DNA of 64,000 nt from UBA6059 sp964351595 (lineage in GTDB: Bacteria; Bacteroidota; Bacteroidia; Cytophagales; Cyclobacteriaceae): assembly GCA_964351595.1 (NCBI GenBank), contig CAYGOT010000003.1:72185-136184 (forward strand), read 5' to 3'. The translations under genes were made by a program, and so were the position numbers. Of the stretch, positions 26,668 to 38,200 are shown piece after piece. The notes below the pieces were generated by a model, which saw only the letters and a list, made by a program, of their open reading frames with translations, was not told the DNA's origin and ran no database searches. Position 1 is the first letter of the stretch; every line of letters starts with the position of its first letter.

Positions 26668-26699
26668 ATTCCATTCATCGCTTAAGCATTCAACCAATT
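26668..26699. repeat. 32-bp sequence repeated exactly on the other side of the gap (26800-26831)
   Basis: The bases just left of the N run are identical to the 32 bases just right of it. They include the last codons and stop of trpG. This is what two overlapping contig ends would look like. Confidence 0.9.
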
Positions 26700-26799
26700 N
26701 NNNNNNNNNNNNNNNNNNNNNNNNNNNNNNNNNNNNNNNNNNNNNNNNNNNNNNNNNNNNNNNNNNNNNNNNNNNNNNNNNNNNNNNNNNNNNNNNNNN
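26700..26799. other. Assembly gap of 100 N
   Basis: Exactly 100 N, a conventional placeholder length. The identical 32-bp flanks suggest that the true gap may be zero or negative (an unmerged overlap). Confidence 0.95.
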
Positions 26800-26813
26800 A
26801 TTCCATTCATCGC

Positions 26814-27383
26814 TTAAGCATTCAACCAATTATTAATCATTTCTTCTCCGTACTCTGTCAATATCGACTCAGGATGAAACTGCACACCTCTTACATCATA
26901 TTGCTCGTGCGCTATGGCCATAACCTGGCCAGCCTCGTCGGTTGAGGTCACCTTTATTTCGGTAGGTAGAGACGAGCCATCGACAGACCAACTGTGATAG
27001 CGGCATACGGTTATATTTTGCGGTAGGCCGTGAAAAAGAATATCGGAGGTGTCGAGCTTTACGCTAGTCGCTACCCCGTGCAGCACTTCGGTCATATTGT
27101 AGATGCTACCACCAAAAGCCTCAGCTATCGCCTGATGTCCAAGACAGACGCCCAGGATCGACTTGCTCGGACCATATTGTCGGAGTAGCTTAGGCATGAT
27201 GCCCGCGTCCTTGGGTACACCGGGACCTGGAGACAGGAGTATTTTATCATAGGCCTCCACATCTTCGAGGCTTATTTTGTCATTCCGGTAGACGGAGGTT
27301 GACTCAATATGCCCCAGCCGTCTGATGATATGCACCAGATTGTAGGTGAAGCTGTCGTAGTTGTCCAATACTAGTATCTTCAT
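26814..27383 (-). CDS. trpG: Anthranilate synthase glutaminase component
   Basis: 189 residues from the ATG at 27383; a longer frame from further upstream lies inside trpE and is not real. Start MKILVLDNYDSFTYNLV, SPGPG oxyanion loop, nucleophile Cys80 (LGVCLGHQ), and His170-Glu172 (FHPESIL) complete the class I amidotransferase triad. It supplies ammonia to TrpE. It begins one base after the trpE stop, so translation is coupled. The last codons are duplicated on the far side of the N gap. Confidence 0.95.
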   Translation of the reverse strand: MKILVLDNYDSFTYNLVHIIRRLGHIESTSVYRNDKISLEDVEAYDKILLSPGPGVPKDAGIMPKLLRQYGPSKSILGVCLGHQAIAEAFGGSIYNMTEVLHGVATSVKLDTSDILFHGLPQNITVCRYHSWSVDGSSLPTEIKVTSTDEAGQVMAIAHEQYDVRGVQFHPESILTEYGEEMINNWLNA

Positions 27384-27384
27384 G

Positions 27385-28797
27385 CTATAGCTCCTCCGCT
27401 TTGGCCAGTGCCGACTGCAGTGCACCCAGCTTGTTGAAAACCTCCTGTACCTCGCTCTGAGGATCGGACTTGGCAACCACCCCTGCCCCTGCCTGGAAGT
27501 GCAGCGTGTTATTCTGACTCAGGAACGAACGTATCATAATCGCGTGATTGAAATCACCGTTGAAGTCCATGAAACCAATAGCACCACCATAATAGCCACG
27601 TTTTCTGTTTTCATATTTATCGATCAAGCGCATGGCCATATGCTTGGGTGCTCCGGATAAGGTGCCTGCCGGAAAGGTACTAGCCACCATATCTAACGGA
27701 TCGGCTTCATCGGTCAACTTGCCGTGGACCTTTGAAACCAGATGGATAACGTGGGAATAATACTGAACCTCCTTGAAGGTCTCTACGGTCACCTCAGTAC
27801 TGCTCTTGCTGAGATCGTTTCGCGCCAAATCGACGAGCATCACATGCTCTGAGTTTTCCTTGGGGTCATCATAAAGTTGGCGTGCCAGCTCCGCATCTTC
27901 AGCGTCATTGCCTGTCCGCTTGAATGTGCCGGCTATCGGATAGATGGTGGCCTGTCGGTCCTTGACCACAATCTGCGCTTCAGGAGAAGATCCGAAAATC
28001 TTGAAACTACCGTAATCAAAATAGAAGAGATAGGGCGAAGGATTGATCGATCTCAAGGCACGATATACCTGGAACTCATCTCCTTTGAAGTCGACTCCAA
28101 ACCGCCGAGAAAGCACGATCTGAAAAACATCCCCAACATGACAATGATGGATGCCCTTTTTGACAATATCAAAGTATTCCTCATCCGTATAGTTAGACCG
28201 AACATCACCGGAGACATTAAACCGAAAATCAGGCACATTCTTATTGTTGATGAGTTCAGAGATTTCCTCAAGCCGGGACGGTTCACCCGTTTGTGGATCA
28301 TGCTCAAAAATGTAGAGTTCATTTTTGAAATGATCCAGCGCCAATACATAGCGATACACACCGTATGCCATTATAGGGGCTTTGAAATCAGATTGCTTAC
28401 CGGCCTCAAATGTGATGTCCTCGAAATGCTCCACTGTGTCATAAGACATGTAGCCGAAGATCCCATTGTTGATGAATTTGTATTCATTGTCAGCACTCTC
28501 GAAGGTATTGGCGAATGCCCTGAGGTGAGGAGTCAATGATTCTCCCCGGCGTAGGTTCCTGGTCTCCTCCCTATCGGGAAAATGAATCTGCAGCGTCTGA
28601 TCAATCAGTTTGATACCAGCGATAGGGTCACAACAGATATAGCTGAAGGTGTTTTCGTTACCATGATAGTCAGAGCTCTCGAGCAACAAGCTGTTGGCAA
28701 AGCGATCCCGCAAGCGGAGGTAAATGCTCACCGGCGTGACCGTATCTGCCAGCTGCCTTCTGACGGAAGTAATGAGTTTGTATTTTGAGTTATTCAT
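27385..28797 (-). CDS. trpE: Anthranilate synthase component I
   Basis: 470 residues of the chorismate-using family. Recognised motifs are QIVLSRRF, PSPYLFYFD, SSPEAQ, PIAGTFKRTG, EHVMLVDLARNDLS and the C-terminal FPAGTLSGAPK, RGYYGGAIGF. The N-terminal domain has the LLESSD feedback site (Trp binding). It makes anthranilate from chorismate with TrpG. It is preceded by the attenuator at 28812-28935. Confidence 0.95.
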   Translation of the reverse strand: MNNSKYKLITSVRRQLADTVTPVSIYLRLRDRFANSLLLESSDYHGNENTFSYICCDPIAGIKLIDQTLQIHFPDREETRNLRRGESLTPHLRAFANTFESADNEYKFINNGIFGYMSYDTVEHFEDITFEAGKQSDFKAPIMAYGVYRYVLALDHFKNELYIFEHDPQTGEPSRLEEISELINNKNVPDFRFNVSGDVRSNYTDEEYFDIVKKGIHHCHVGDVFQIVLSRRFGVDFKGDEFQVYRALRSINPSPYLFYFDYGSFKIFGSSPEAQIVVKDRQATIYPIAGTFKRTGNDAEDAELARQLYDDPKENSEHVMLVDLARNDLSKSSTEVTVETFKEVQYYSHVIHLVSKVHGKLTDEADPLDMVASTFPAGTLSGAPKHMAMRLIDKYENRKRGYYGGAIGFMDFNGDFNHAIMIRSFLSQNNTLHFQAGAGVVAKSDPQSEVQEVFNKLGALQSALAKAEEL

Positions 28798-28811
28798 AAA
28801 ATTCTGGACAT

Positions 28812-28842
28812 AAAAAAAGACCCACGTGAACAGCGCGGGTCT
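28812..28842 (-). terminator. trp operon attenuator (intrinsic terminator in the leader)
   Basis: On the minus strand AGACCCGCG (28834-28842) pairs with CGTGGGTCT (28818-28826) with one mismatch, loop CTGTTCA, followed by seven T (28812-28818). It lies 15 bp before the trpE start, ahead of every structural gene. Confidence 0.85.
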
Positions 28843-28906
28843 TTATCATTTGGTATTCTTAAGAATATACTACGGCTGTTCACAATATGTTTTAACATTG
28901 TGCCAC
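28826..28906 (-). promoter_or_regulatory. Alternative pairing for trp attenuation (antiterminator and protector)
   Basis: GTGAACAGC (28875-28883 read on the minus strand) is the exact complement of GCTGTTCAC (28826-28834), which is the loop and one arm of the terminator; this 9-bp pairing would prevent termination. In turn CACAAT (28901-28906) can pair with ATTGTG (28881-28886), sequestering the antiterminator strand when a ribosome is not stalled at the Trp codons. This is the classical 1:2 / 2:3 / 3:4 layout of ribosome-mediated attenuation. Confidence 0.8.
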
Positions 28907-28935
28907 CACCAAGTATATGTCTGATTTCTTTTCAC
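28870..28935 (-). CDS. trpL: trp operon leader peptide with three consecutive Trp codons
   Basis: A 22-codon frame begins with GTG at 28933-28935 and ends with TAG at 28870-28872. It encodes a short polar peptide (starting MKRNQTYT) with Trp9-Trp10-Trp11 encoded at 28903-28911. The stop lies next to the antiterminator strand, as expected for a leader peptide. A low Trp-tRNA level would stall the ribosome there and favour read-through into trpE. The start is a GTG; an in-frame TTG lies further upstream. Confidence 0.85.
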   Translation of the reverse strand: MKRNQTYTWWWHNVKTYCEQP

Positions 28936-28983
28936 GGCTGCTAAGGTTGACAAGATCGAACTAATATCCAAGGGTGGTAGACT

Positions 28984-29012
28984 AAAAAATATCCAAGTTG
29001 CGAAAATCACAA
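28984..29012 (-). promoter_or_regulatory. Possible trp operon promoter
   Basis: On the minus strand a TTG (29010-29012) lies 18 bases before TATTTTTT (28984-28991), close to the Bacteroidota TTG / TAnnTTTG form. Transcription from about 28976 would give a leader that includes trpL. The -7 box lacks the final G, so this is tentative. Confidence 0.35.
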
Positions 29013-29216
29013 TAACCTACGCCTTTGACTGAGCAGATTTGTCAATTCAATAATCAGCACCTACCGTTAATCTCAATTGAATAATCTCGCATACTTAATA
29101 AATCGCATAAAAGGGTTGGTTTTCGACGAATCCGTATATTTAATAGATTAATAACACAATCTCTTGGATTAAAGCATTAGTTTATTGTACATTTAGGAGA
29201 AGTAAAAACCGCCCTT

Positions 29217-32200
29217 ATGTTCTCTTCCCCATTCCTCCAAAGGTCGATATTATTGACCATGCTGTTTGCTTTTAGCTCTCTTACTGTGCTTTCTCAAATT
29301 ATCTATGTCGATGCGAATACAGGTGATGACAGTGATGATGGCAGTACACCAGCCCTTGCCAAATTGACAATTCAAGCTGCGATCAACATTGCTACGTCAG
29401 GAGACAGGATAATTGTGGCCGCCGGCACTTATGCAGAGAGTTTGACTATTGATGAGAATGTTTCTTTAGAAGGGCCGAACGTCAGCATAGCTGGAGACGA
29501 TGGTTCACGTTTAACTGAGGCCATCATCGAGCCAAGCAGTCAAGATAATGCTATTAACGTAACAGCCGCTGATGTCACAATCGTTGGTTTTCAGATAGGA
29601 GTGGTTAACGTGGATGCGGGAATAGGAGCTGTTAACCCTGGTGATTTAACAATACAGAATAACGTCATTAACGCCGATTCGGTTGGGGTTTCGCTGTACG
29701 GTTCGATCTCGCTAAGTGGGAGTATTAATATCAATGACAATCTAATTACACTTTCTGATTTTGAAACTGTAAGCTCGAGTACAATAACATCTGGCATTGT
29801 ACTTTATGGTCTATCAGGATCAGTGGATGTGAGTCTTTCTGACAATGTTTACAGTGGAGGGGCTCAAGGCATTTTTGTGTTTGGATGTCTTAGTAGCAAT
29901 ATCCTTGATATCTCAAATGAATCCATCACAGATGCCATACGAGGTATGTCAGTTTTTAGCTGGGACGGAAATGTTACAAGAGCTTCAAGCACTCTTATGG
30001 TCAACAACATGACAGTTGCGAGCATGGCCGAGCCTATCACTCCAATCTCCAATTTCCCTCAAGCGGGAATCTATTTCTATACAGATGGTTCCAGCACAGA
30101 TAGCCATATCATTACCGCTACGGTGGACAACTCTACATTTAGCGATAGCGAAAACTCCGATTCTGACTATGCTGGTATCATTTGTGGTGATTTTTCTTCC
30201 GCCGACTATGTAGCCTCCTTACAAGACATTACCATCAATGAGTCCACATTTAGTGATAATGAAAATCGCGGCATTCAGATTCGAGGGCAAAACACCAATG
30301 TATCCATCAACCGATCAACTTTCCAGAATAATGGCTTTGACCCCTATAGTACGGGCGGCAACCACGGATTTCATGTGGTCGTAAGAAATGATGCTATCGC
30401 AACAATAGCCAACAGTATTTTTGTAAATCCGCCTAGCCAAACCAACGATCAATTTGATGGGTTAAGCATCCAATCTGGCAGTTCATTAACTATTACCAAT
30501 AGCTTTTTCAATCAAAACGGTAACGGAATGTTAGCCGGAACCTCTGGCATCAACCTCTCTTCAAACTATTTCAGCAGCATTGATGAATCGGAAATAGATA
30601 ATCTTGTAGGTTCTGGTAACGACTTCACTCCCTGGATAGCCAATAGCGCGGACACGGATATGGGGACAGCTGGTTTTCAACCAGACCTGGATTCACTCTA
30701 TGTAGGTACATCAGGAACTCAAACGGGCTCAACAGGAAGAGTTGACGAGGCTATTAGTCTGGTGGATGCAAATGGGTCAATTATTATCAACGCAGGTACT
30801 TATACGGAAACAGTGTCTGCCAACAAAGCGGTAAACTTATTGGGTGCAAATGTTGACATTCCAGCATCCTCACCAAGAATCGCGGAAACGATCATCAATC
30901 CAGGTAGTCTACTCACTGCAATCACCGTGACTTCCAATGCTGTGACCATCGATGGTATTCAGCTTGGCAATAGCAATGTATCGTCGAACGCGAATATTGG
31001 TATTGCCGCATTTGGGTTTACCAATGCAAATATTTCGAACAATATTATCTACGCTGATAGTACGGGCTTGCAAGTAGGGGTCGGGTCAACCGGCTCCATC
31101 AATGTAGATAATAACCATATCGAAATGCTTGGGGTCGTGAACTCTAATACGTACGCCAGCATTGGCATTTCTGCTGTCAATTTGTCCAATACCATTGACC
31201 TGAATATTGAGGATAATGATCTCTTGAATGCGTCATTTGGTATTATTGGTTTTGGGCTTACTTCAGATAATGTCTTCTCAATAAGCGGAGGAGACTTCAG
31301 TGGCTGTACGCAAGGTATCGTCATTACCAATACTGATGGTGGGGGGAATTTTAGTCGAAGTATTGCTGAGATAGAAGATGTGACAATGTCTGCTTTCGCG
31401 GATCCGGGAGGTGGCTTGACAGTTCCAGATGCCCAGGCAGGTATCTATATAGGCACTTTCAGTGATGGTAGTACCACTACCGTGAATGACAGTGTGGAGG
31501 TGAGTATCACCAACGTTGACATAAGCGGTACTGGTGATACAGGAACCGACTATGCGGCTATCAATGTAGTCGACTTTGGAGGTGTCTTCCCTTTTATTAC
31601 AAATGATGGTATAAGTGTGAATGTCACCGTGACTAGTTCTAATCTGCACGATAACCTCAACCGTGGCTTCACGCTTAGAGGTGTCAATGCCACCGCGACA
31701 TTAACGCGGAATACACTGACGGACAATACGAATGCAGGAGTGGTAGTCTCAAGACTCGGTTATATTGAACTCAATAACAACTTCATCACTAACCCCGGTA
31801 CCGGCACACCTCGTGCCTTGGTAGCTCAGACAGACGGCACCATGACCGCACGTGATAATAATATTGATGCTGGGAATGGCTCACTTGCAGATGGTCAGGA
31901 TGCCGATGACAAGATTGACCTCTCGCGCAATTATCTCGGAACCACGGTAGAAGGGACGATATCCGGGCTTGTCGATAATGCAAATTCAGACTTTACACCA
32001 TGGATTGCCTCTGGAACCGATACCAATCCAAGTTTTGCAGGCTTCCAGCCTGATATATCCACTCTTCATGTGGGCTCATCAGGCGATCAAACCAGTGGTG
32101 ATAGAATTCAGGAAGGGCATGATTTAGTGGATACGCTAGGTACGGTTATCATCAACGCTGCGGACTATGATGAAACGCTAACAGTGACTAAGGACATTTC

Positions 32201-35200
32201 GATAGATCCTGCAGCCAGTGCCACGATTGATAATATCACAACTAATGGCGGCAACCTTTCCATTCTCGCCGATTTCGAAATAGAAAATACGCTAACGCTA
32301 ACAAGCGGTGTAGTCGATATGGACCTTGATGATGGTGACAAAAGTGATGATCCAGTGCTCACACTAAATGGCCCTGTTGCTGGTTCATTTTCTGACGACA
32401 GCCACATAGAAGGCAAGCTAGCTTATCAACTCATCAGTGGCACTTTTGATTTTCCGGTAGGTGATGATGGGGAGTACCGTCCCGTCGTAGTTGCTCCAAC
32501 AAACTTCCCTTCGAGTTTCGAAGTAGCACATGTAGCTGCCGCGCCTTCGAATATCGCAAGCCTTCAATCCCTGATAGGAACAGGCTCTCCAGCAATACAG
32601 AGCGTTCTTGAAGATCGATATTGGACTATCAATACATTTGATTCACCAGGATCAACTGATGTCACGCTGCAAGTGAGCGATTCGGATATGGAAATAGAGC
32701 CGGGCGTACTATCAATGGTAAGAGATAATGCCGGCACTTGGGAGGAACAAGGGTCAATAATGGAATCAGGAACCACGATTGTCGATGTTGAAGCAACGGC
32801 TACCGGTTTCGGGGACTTTTCATTAATCTCCGCCTTTGGCATGGCACCAGGCAATGTGAGCAGCGGGCTTCAGATGTGGCTCAAAGCAGATGCCGGTACG
32901 TCTACTACCACTGACAATACTGATATCACTTTATGGTCAGATATGAGCGGTGTAGGAACGGATGCAGGTGGTACGACCAACTTCCCACTCTTTAGAGACG
33001 ACCCTTCGTTCAATTTCAACTTCAATCCTGTCATTGTTACCAATGGTGTCGATGACACACTAGCTAGTATCATCGACCCTATCGCTGATTCGGATGACTT
33101 TACGCTATTTATGGTAAGCGATAACGAGGACATGGTCACCCGGGGAGCATCAGGTGCTGGAGATGGCTGGTCAATTCGATCATTCTCGTCCGTTACCACA
33201 ACAAGCGGCGGAGTAGTTCAAGAGGATGTTACAGGCCTGCCGGCAACCTCCACCCCTACTATTCATACCCTATCTTTTGATCAAGGCACTAGTCTCTCGG
33301 GCTACCGCAATGGTACAGCTGGAACACCTGACAATTCCGTTGGCAGTGATCTTCAAAACAGTACCGATTCACTCAATATAGGAATTGATGACACTAATTT
33401 TGAGTCTGGTAGCATTGCAGAGTTGATCATGTACAATACTGTTTTTGGTGGTACAGAACGAGAGCGCATCGAATCTTATCTCGCCATCAAATATGGCATC
33501 ACCCTGTCTGACGACTATTTAGCGTCTGATGGTGGTACGGTGTGGAATACTACCACAAATGCAGGCTACAACAACGACATAGCCGGAATTGGCCGGGATG
33601 ACTTCTCAGGTCTGGATCAGCGCAAATCGAGAACGATCAATGCCGATTCATTAGTCACCATGGCCTTGGATGATCTGGACGCTCCTACAGCCTTTGCGGA
33701 CAATGACGCATGGCTAGTCTGGGGAAATGATGATGGGCTTACCACCTTTACTGCATCTATTGACAATGCGCATGCAGGCACCTCTAGCCAGATGGAGCGC
33801 ATTTGGAGAGTGCAAGAGACAGGCACAGTTGGTACTGTAGAGCTCGCACTAAATGAGACAGCAAGTGCAGAAACGGTCTCCCTAATAGTACACCCATCTG
33901 ATGATGCCTTCCCTAATGACGCCAGCAGGCAAGTCTATGAAATGGTATACAGCAGTATCACCAATGACTATCGCGTAACTGTTGACCTTACCAATGGTGA
34001 TTATTTCACTTTTGCCGAAGGGCCGGTTGGTGGTATTCCAGCTGTGCTGATTAGTGAAGTAATTACTGATCCTCAGCAACAATGGCAAGAGTCTGGTTTT
34101 GCAGATCCCAGTCCAGGCGGAGCTGGTCCATATGATTCGGATGATGACTGGGTAGAGCTATATGTTACAGAGGACAACCTAAACCTAACAAATTGGAGCA
34201 TTGAAATTATTGATGGAACCAATGTTGAAGGCAGCCTCTTCGCAGGTGGGGCCTTTGCAATATCCAATTACAATTCATTGACAGGTGGTCTACTTCAAGC
34301 TACTGATAGTGGAGATTTCGTTGTATTGGGCGAAATGTCTGTAGGTGCAATGAATCCAAGCGCTCACATAGTCCTAAGGGATGAGAATGGAAATGTCGTT
34401 GATCAGGTCAGGTTTTATGCCTCAGGTGATGCTGGTACAGGGTTTAGTGGTGACTCTGATGATATCACTGACGAGTCAGTTACCAGGTTACTCCAAGGTA
34501 CTGATACCAATGACGATTCCGAAGACTTTGTAAAGACGACTGCTACCCTTGGATCACTCAATTCACCAACAGGAATTGTCTTGATTAACGAAATTGTCGC
34601 GGAACCAAGAACTGACTGGAGTACCAATAATTTTGACGGTACAGACGGACTATCAACCGTGTCACCTGTTGATGAGTGGGTTGAACTTTACATAGCATCT
34701 GATAGTATCAATTTGGAAGGCTGGACTATTAGCTTTCCAGGTTTCAGCGGTGACCTAACTAGTACTGGTGCATTCGATGTGGCCAACTATATACCAACAG
34801 GCGGAGGAAGTTTTACTAACACCAGAATAGGTGATTACCTAGTCCTAGGTAACCCTGATGGTTCAAACTCTATGGATGAGTCTTCTGATATCGTAGTGAT
34901 CCTGAGAGATGCGTACGGTACTGAAGTCGATAGAGTCACTTTAGGCAATGATGCCGACGAAGCTCCTAACGGAGAATCGACAAACCAGCAAAACGAATCC
35001 ATTTCCCGATATACAAATGCAACAGACACGGACACAGATAATGAAGATTTCATAAAGACCATTGCTACTCTGGGAACTTCTAACTCTCCTACCGGAACGG
35101 TGCTCATCAATGAGGTGGTTACTGATCCATATCTTGATTGGAGTACTGATGGATTTACTGGAATCATTGGAGATGGGCTAGCATCAGCTGACGTAGACGA

Positions 35201-38200
35201 ATGGATCGAACTTTACATTGGTACTAGCGGAATAAACTTTACCAATTGGACGATAAGTCTTGAAGATGGTAGTGGCGACCTGATTGACCAGAGCCTTGAG
35301 GCAGGAGGAGCCTTTGTTAATTCTAATTATGTAGGGACTGGGAGTTTTTTGTCAACCCAGGCAGGGGATTATTTGGTTCTCGGAAATGTAACCGGATCCG
35401 GTACCGCTCAGATGAATAACGATGTGCTGCTAACCTTAAAAGATGCTTATGGTACTACCATTGATCAGGTGCAATTAGGAGGAGGAACGGGTGAGGCACC
35501 AAGCGGGGCAAACTCTAGCGTGGATCAGGAATCGGTGGCCCGTATTCCTAACGGAACGGACACAGACGCGGATGACATGGATTTTGAGAAAGCTGAAGCC
35601 ACTCTCGGCAGAGAGAATTTTGTTGTCCCGTTAGCAAGTCCTGGCTATGGGTTGGATTTTGATGGGACTGATGAATACGTAGATCTTGCTCTGATTGATC
35701 TAGGAGCTGTAGACGGAGACGCCATGACCATTGAGGCTTGGGTAAAGCCAGACAACATAACAACTATAGAGCAGTACCGGCACATTGCGCGCCAAGAGTT
35801 GGATTGGATTCTGGCCTTTCAGGATTTTGGGGTGATTTTGTCCTTCGGTCTGGAAACTTCTGATGGGTACTCGGAGCTAGATGTCTCCATTACTCCCGGA
35901 GATTACACCGATGGAAATTGGCATCATATTGCGGCGGTCTATGATGGTACCAATAAGTATCTATACTCTGATGGTGTTTTAATAGGTACGGAGGTAAAAA
36001 TAGGAGATATTGAGTTTAGCTCAACAAGCAATACCATTGGAAGTAATCAAGGAGGTAGTCAATTTTTTGATGGCCAAATGGATGAGATAAGATTCTGGAG
36101 TGATGCTCGAACCCACGAAGAAATCCTTGAAAATATGTTCAAAACCTTAGATGGTTCAGAAGATAATCTCGTTGCTTATTATGATTTTGATCAAACCACA
36201 GGTTCTACACTACCGGATCTTGCAGGGAGCAACGATGGAACATTGACCAACATGGAGAATGCTGATTGGGGTACTACCGATTGGCCAACTTTCGTCACCA
36301 ATCAAGCCATAGTCAATCCCAGCATAGGAGCTGATGTCACATCGGGTGCTTCCGAAGCGTTAACCATTAGTGAAGGAGGCTTCCTCAACAGTGACGGTGA
36401 TTTTGTTTTGATAGGCCATGACAATAGCGACTATGGCGTAACAACATCAGATCTAACCTCTACTACTCTACTGACTAACCGCTATGATCGGAGCTGGCAT
36501 CTGATCAAAAATGATGTCGCAAATACTGCCGGAGATTCTATCACTTTCAGCTTTAACATAGCGGCAGAGCCTGACAGTCTGATTAACTACTACCTGCTAG
36601 AGCGAACGGGAACCTCAGGCGATTTTGAGGTCACGCCTATCGTTGGGTATCAACCGGGAGCCAATTCAGTCGACTTTACGGTTGATGTAGACTCACTTAC
36701 AAATGAGCAATACTACACGCTTGGGTGGTCTGATCCAGGGGCTGGTAACGTACTAGACTTTGCTGGAAGTAGTAATTATGTGACCATTGCGGATGACAAC
36801 TCTCTCGATCTCGTGGGAACCGCTAGCTGGGAGTTTTGGATGAAAGTTGATGATATTACTGATTTTCATGTCATTCTGGATAAAAGAACAACTTCCGGGG
36901 TTGATGATGCATTTACAATAGGTTTCAACTTGGGAGGAGGTGCCATAGGGAGTAATTTTGGAATAGAAGTGGGCGGAGGTTTTGGAGCCTCTATCGATCG
37001 GGATTTATTTGTGGATGATACCTGGCATCATGTTGTCATTGTTTTTGACAAAAATGCAACTGACAATTTTCTATTCTATCTTGACGGACTTCCCAGGACA
37101 CTGGAGACTTCATTTGATCTGGATGCCGACCTGACTAACTCTTCTCAAGAACTAATCATAGGAAGAGGTAATAATGCTACGGGAACTACCATCAACGGCT
37201 CTATTGATGAAGTCAGGATTTGGTCTGACGTTAGGACACAATCGGAAATCTTAAATTCCATGTATACCAATCTGGTCGGGGACGAATCTAATTTGGTTGC
37301 CTACTACCGATTCAATGAAGGCATTGGTAATGACCCTTATAACCTACCCGATATTAGCGGTAACAACAACAATGGTCAGCTAGTCAATTTTGACAACCTA
37401 GACAATACAACTGCTACTTCCAACTACGTCCTAGCGGACAGAGGCTTTTTTGAAGACAATGTCGTCATCATTAATACTGACACTGACATTTTGACGAATA
37501 GCTCCGATGAACTAGCGTTGACCAGTACCACTTCAGACTTTCTTCAGGATGATGGTGACTTTATCAGATGGGGGCATGATGGCGGTGATTTCTCTGAGGT
37601 GGCCACTGACCTACCGGCTAACTCAAATCTTGCCGCCCGCATATCCAAGACATGGAACATTTCTAAAGGGGATGTAAGCACCAACCATGGTCGGGTCACT
37701 TTTGCTTTCAACCTGGATACTCCTCCCGATCCTGACTATACTTATTACCTGCTACAGCGATCTGGATCTTCCGGTGATTTCAGCATCACTGAAGTATTGG
37801 GCGCTTATCCTGATACTGACAGTGTCAAATTCACGGTAGATGCTTCACAGATAGTAAGCAACAGCTACTATACGCTGGGAAGGTCTGCGGCTGGGCCTGG
37901 TCATGCACTGGATTTTGATGGGGCGAATGATCATATTTCGGTCAGTGATAACGCCGATTTGGATATCACTGGTGAGCTTACGCTTGAGTCTTGGGTCAGT
38001 TTAAATACCCTTCCACCAGATGCCAATGAAGGAATTGTTGCCAAATATCTCGGTACTGGTGACCAACGATCCTATTCGCTTGAAGTGAATACGTCTGGCA
38101 ATGTTGTTTTCAACATCAGTGATGATGGCACGGACGTAACAAGCCTGACAAGCGCAACTGTACTTGCCACAGACCAAATGACTCAGGTGTCGGCAGTTTA

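Noticed and set aside
26439..26678. 79-residue frame on the minus strand between trpG and trpD
   Set aside because: It reads through the hairpin array, and its sequence is a translation of the repeats rather than a protein.
27877..28539. 220-residue frame on the plus strand inside trpE
   Set aside because: Antisense shadow of the trpE coding sequence; trpE has complete family motifs on the other strand.
28798..29012. T-box riboswitch upstream of trpE
   Set aside because: No T-box-like sequence was seen, whereas a translatable leader with three Trp codons and alternating hairpins explains the region fully.
31278..31649. Minus-strand frames inside the giant gene, up to 124 residues
   Set aside because: Low-complexity Thr/Asp-rich codons on the plus strand leave the complementary strand open; none has a credible protein pattern.
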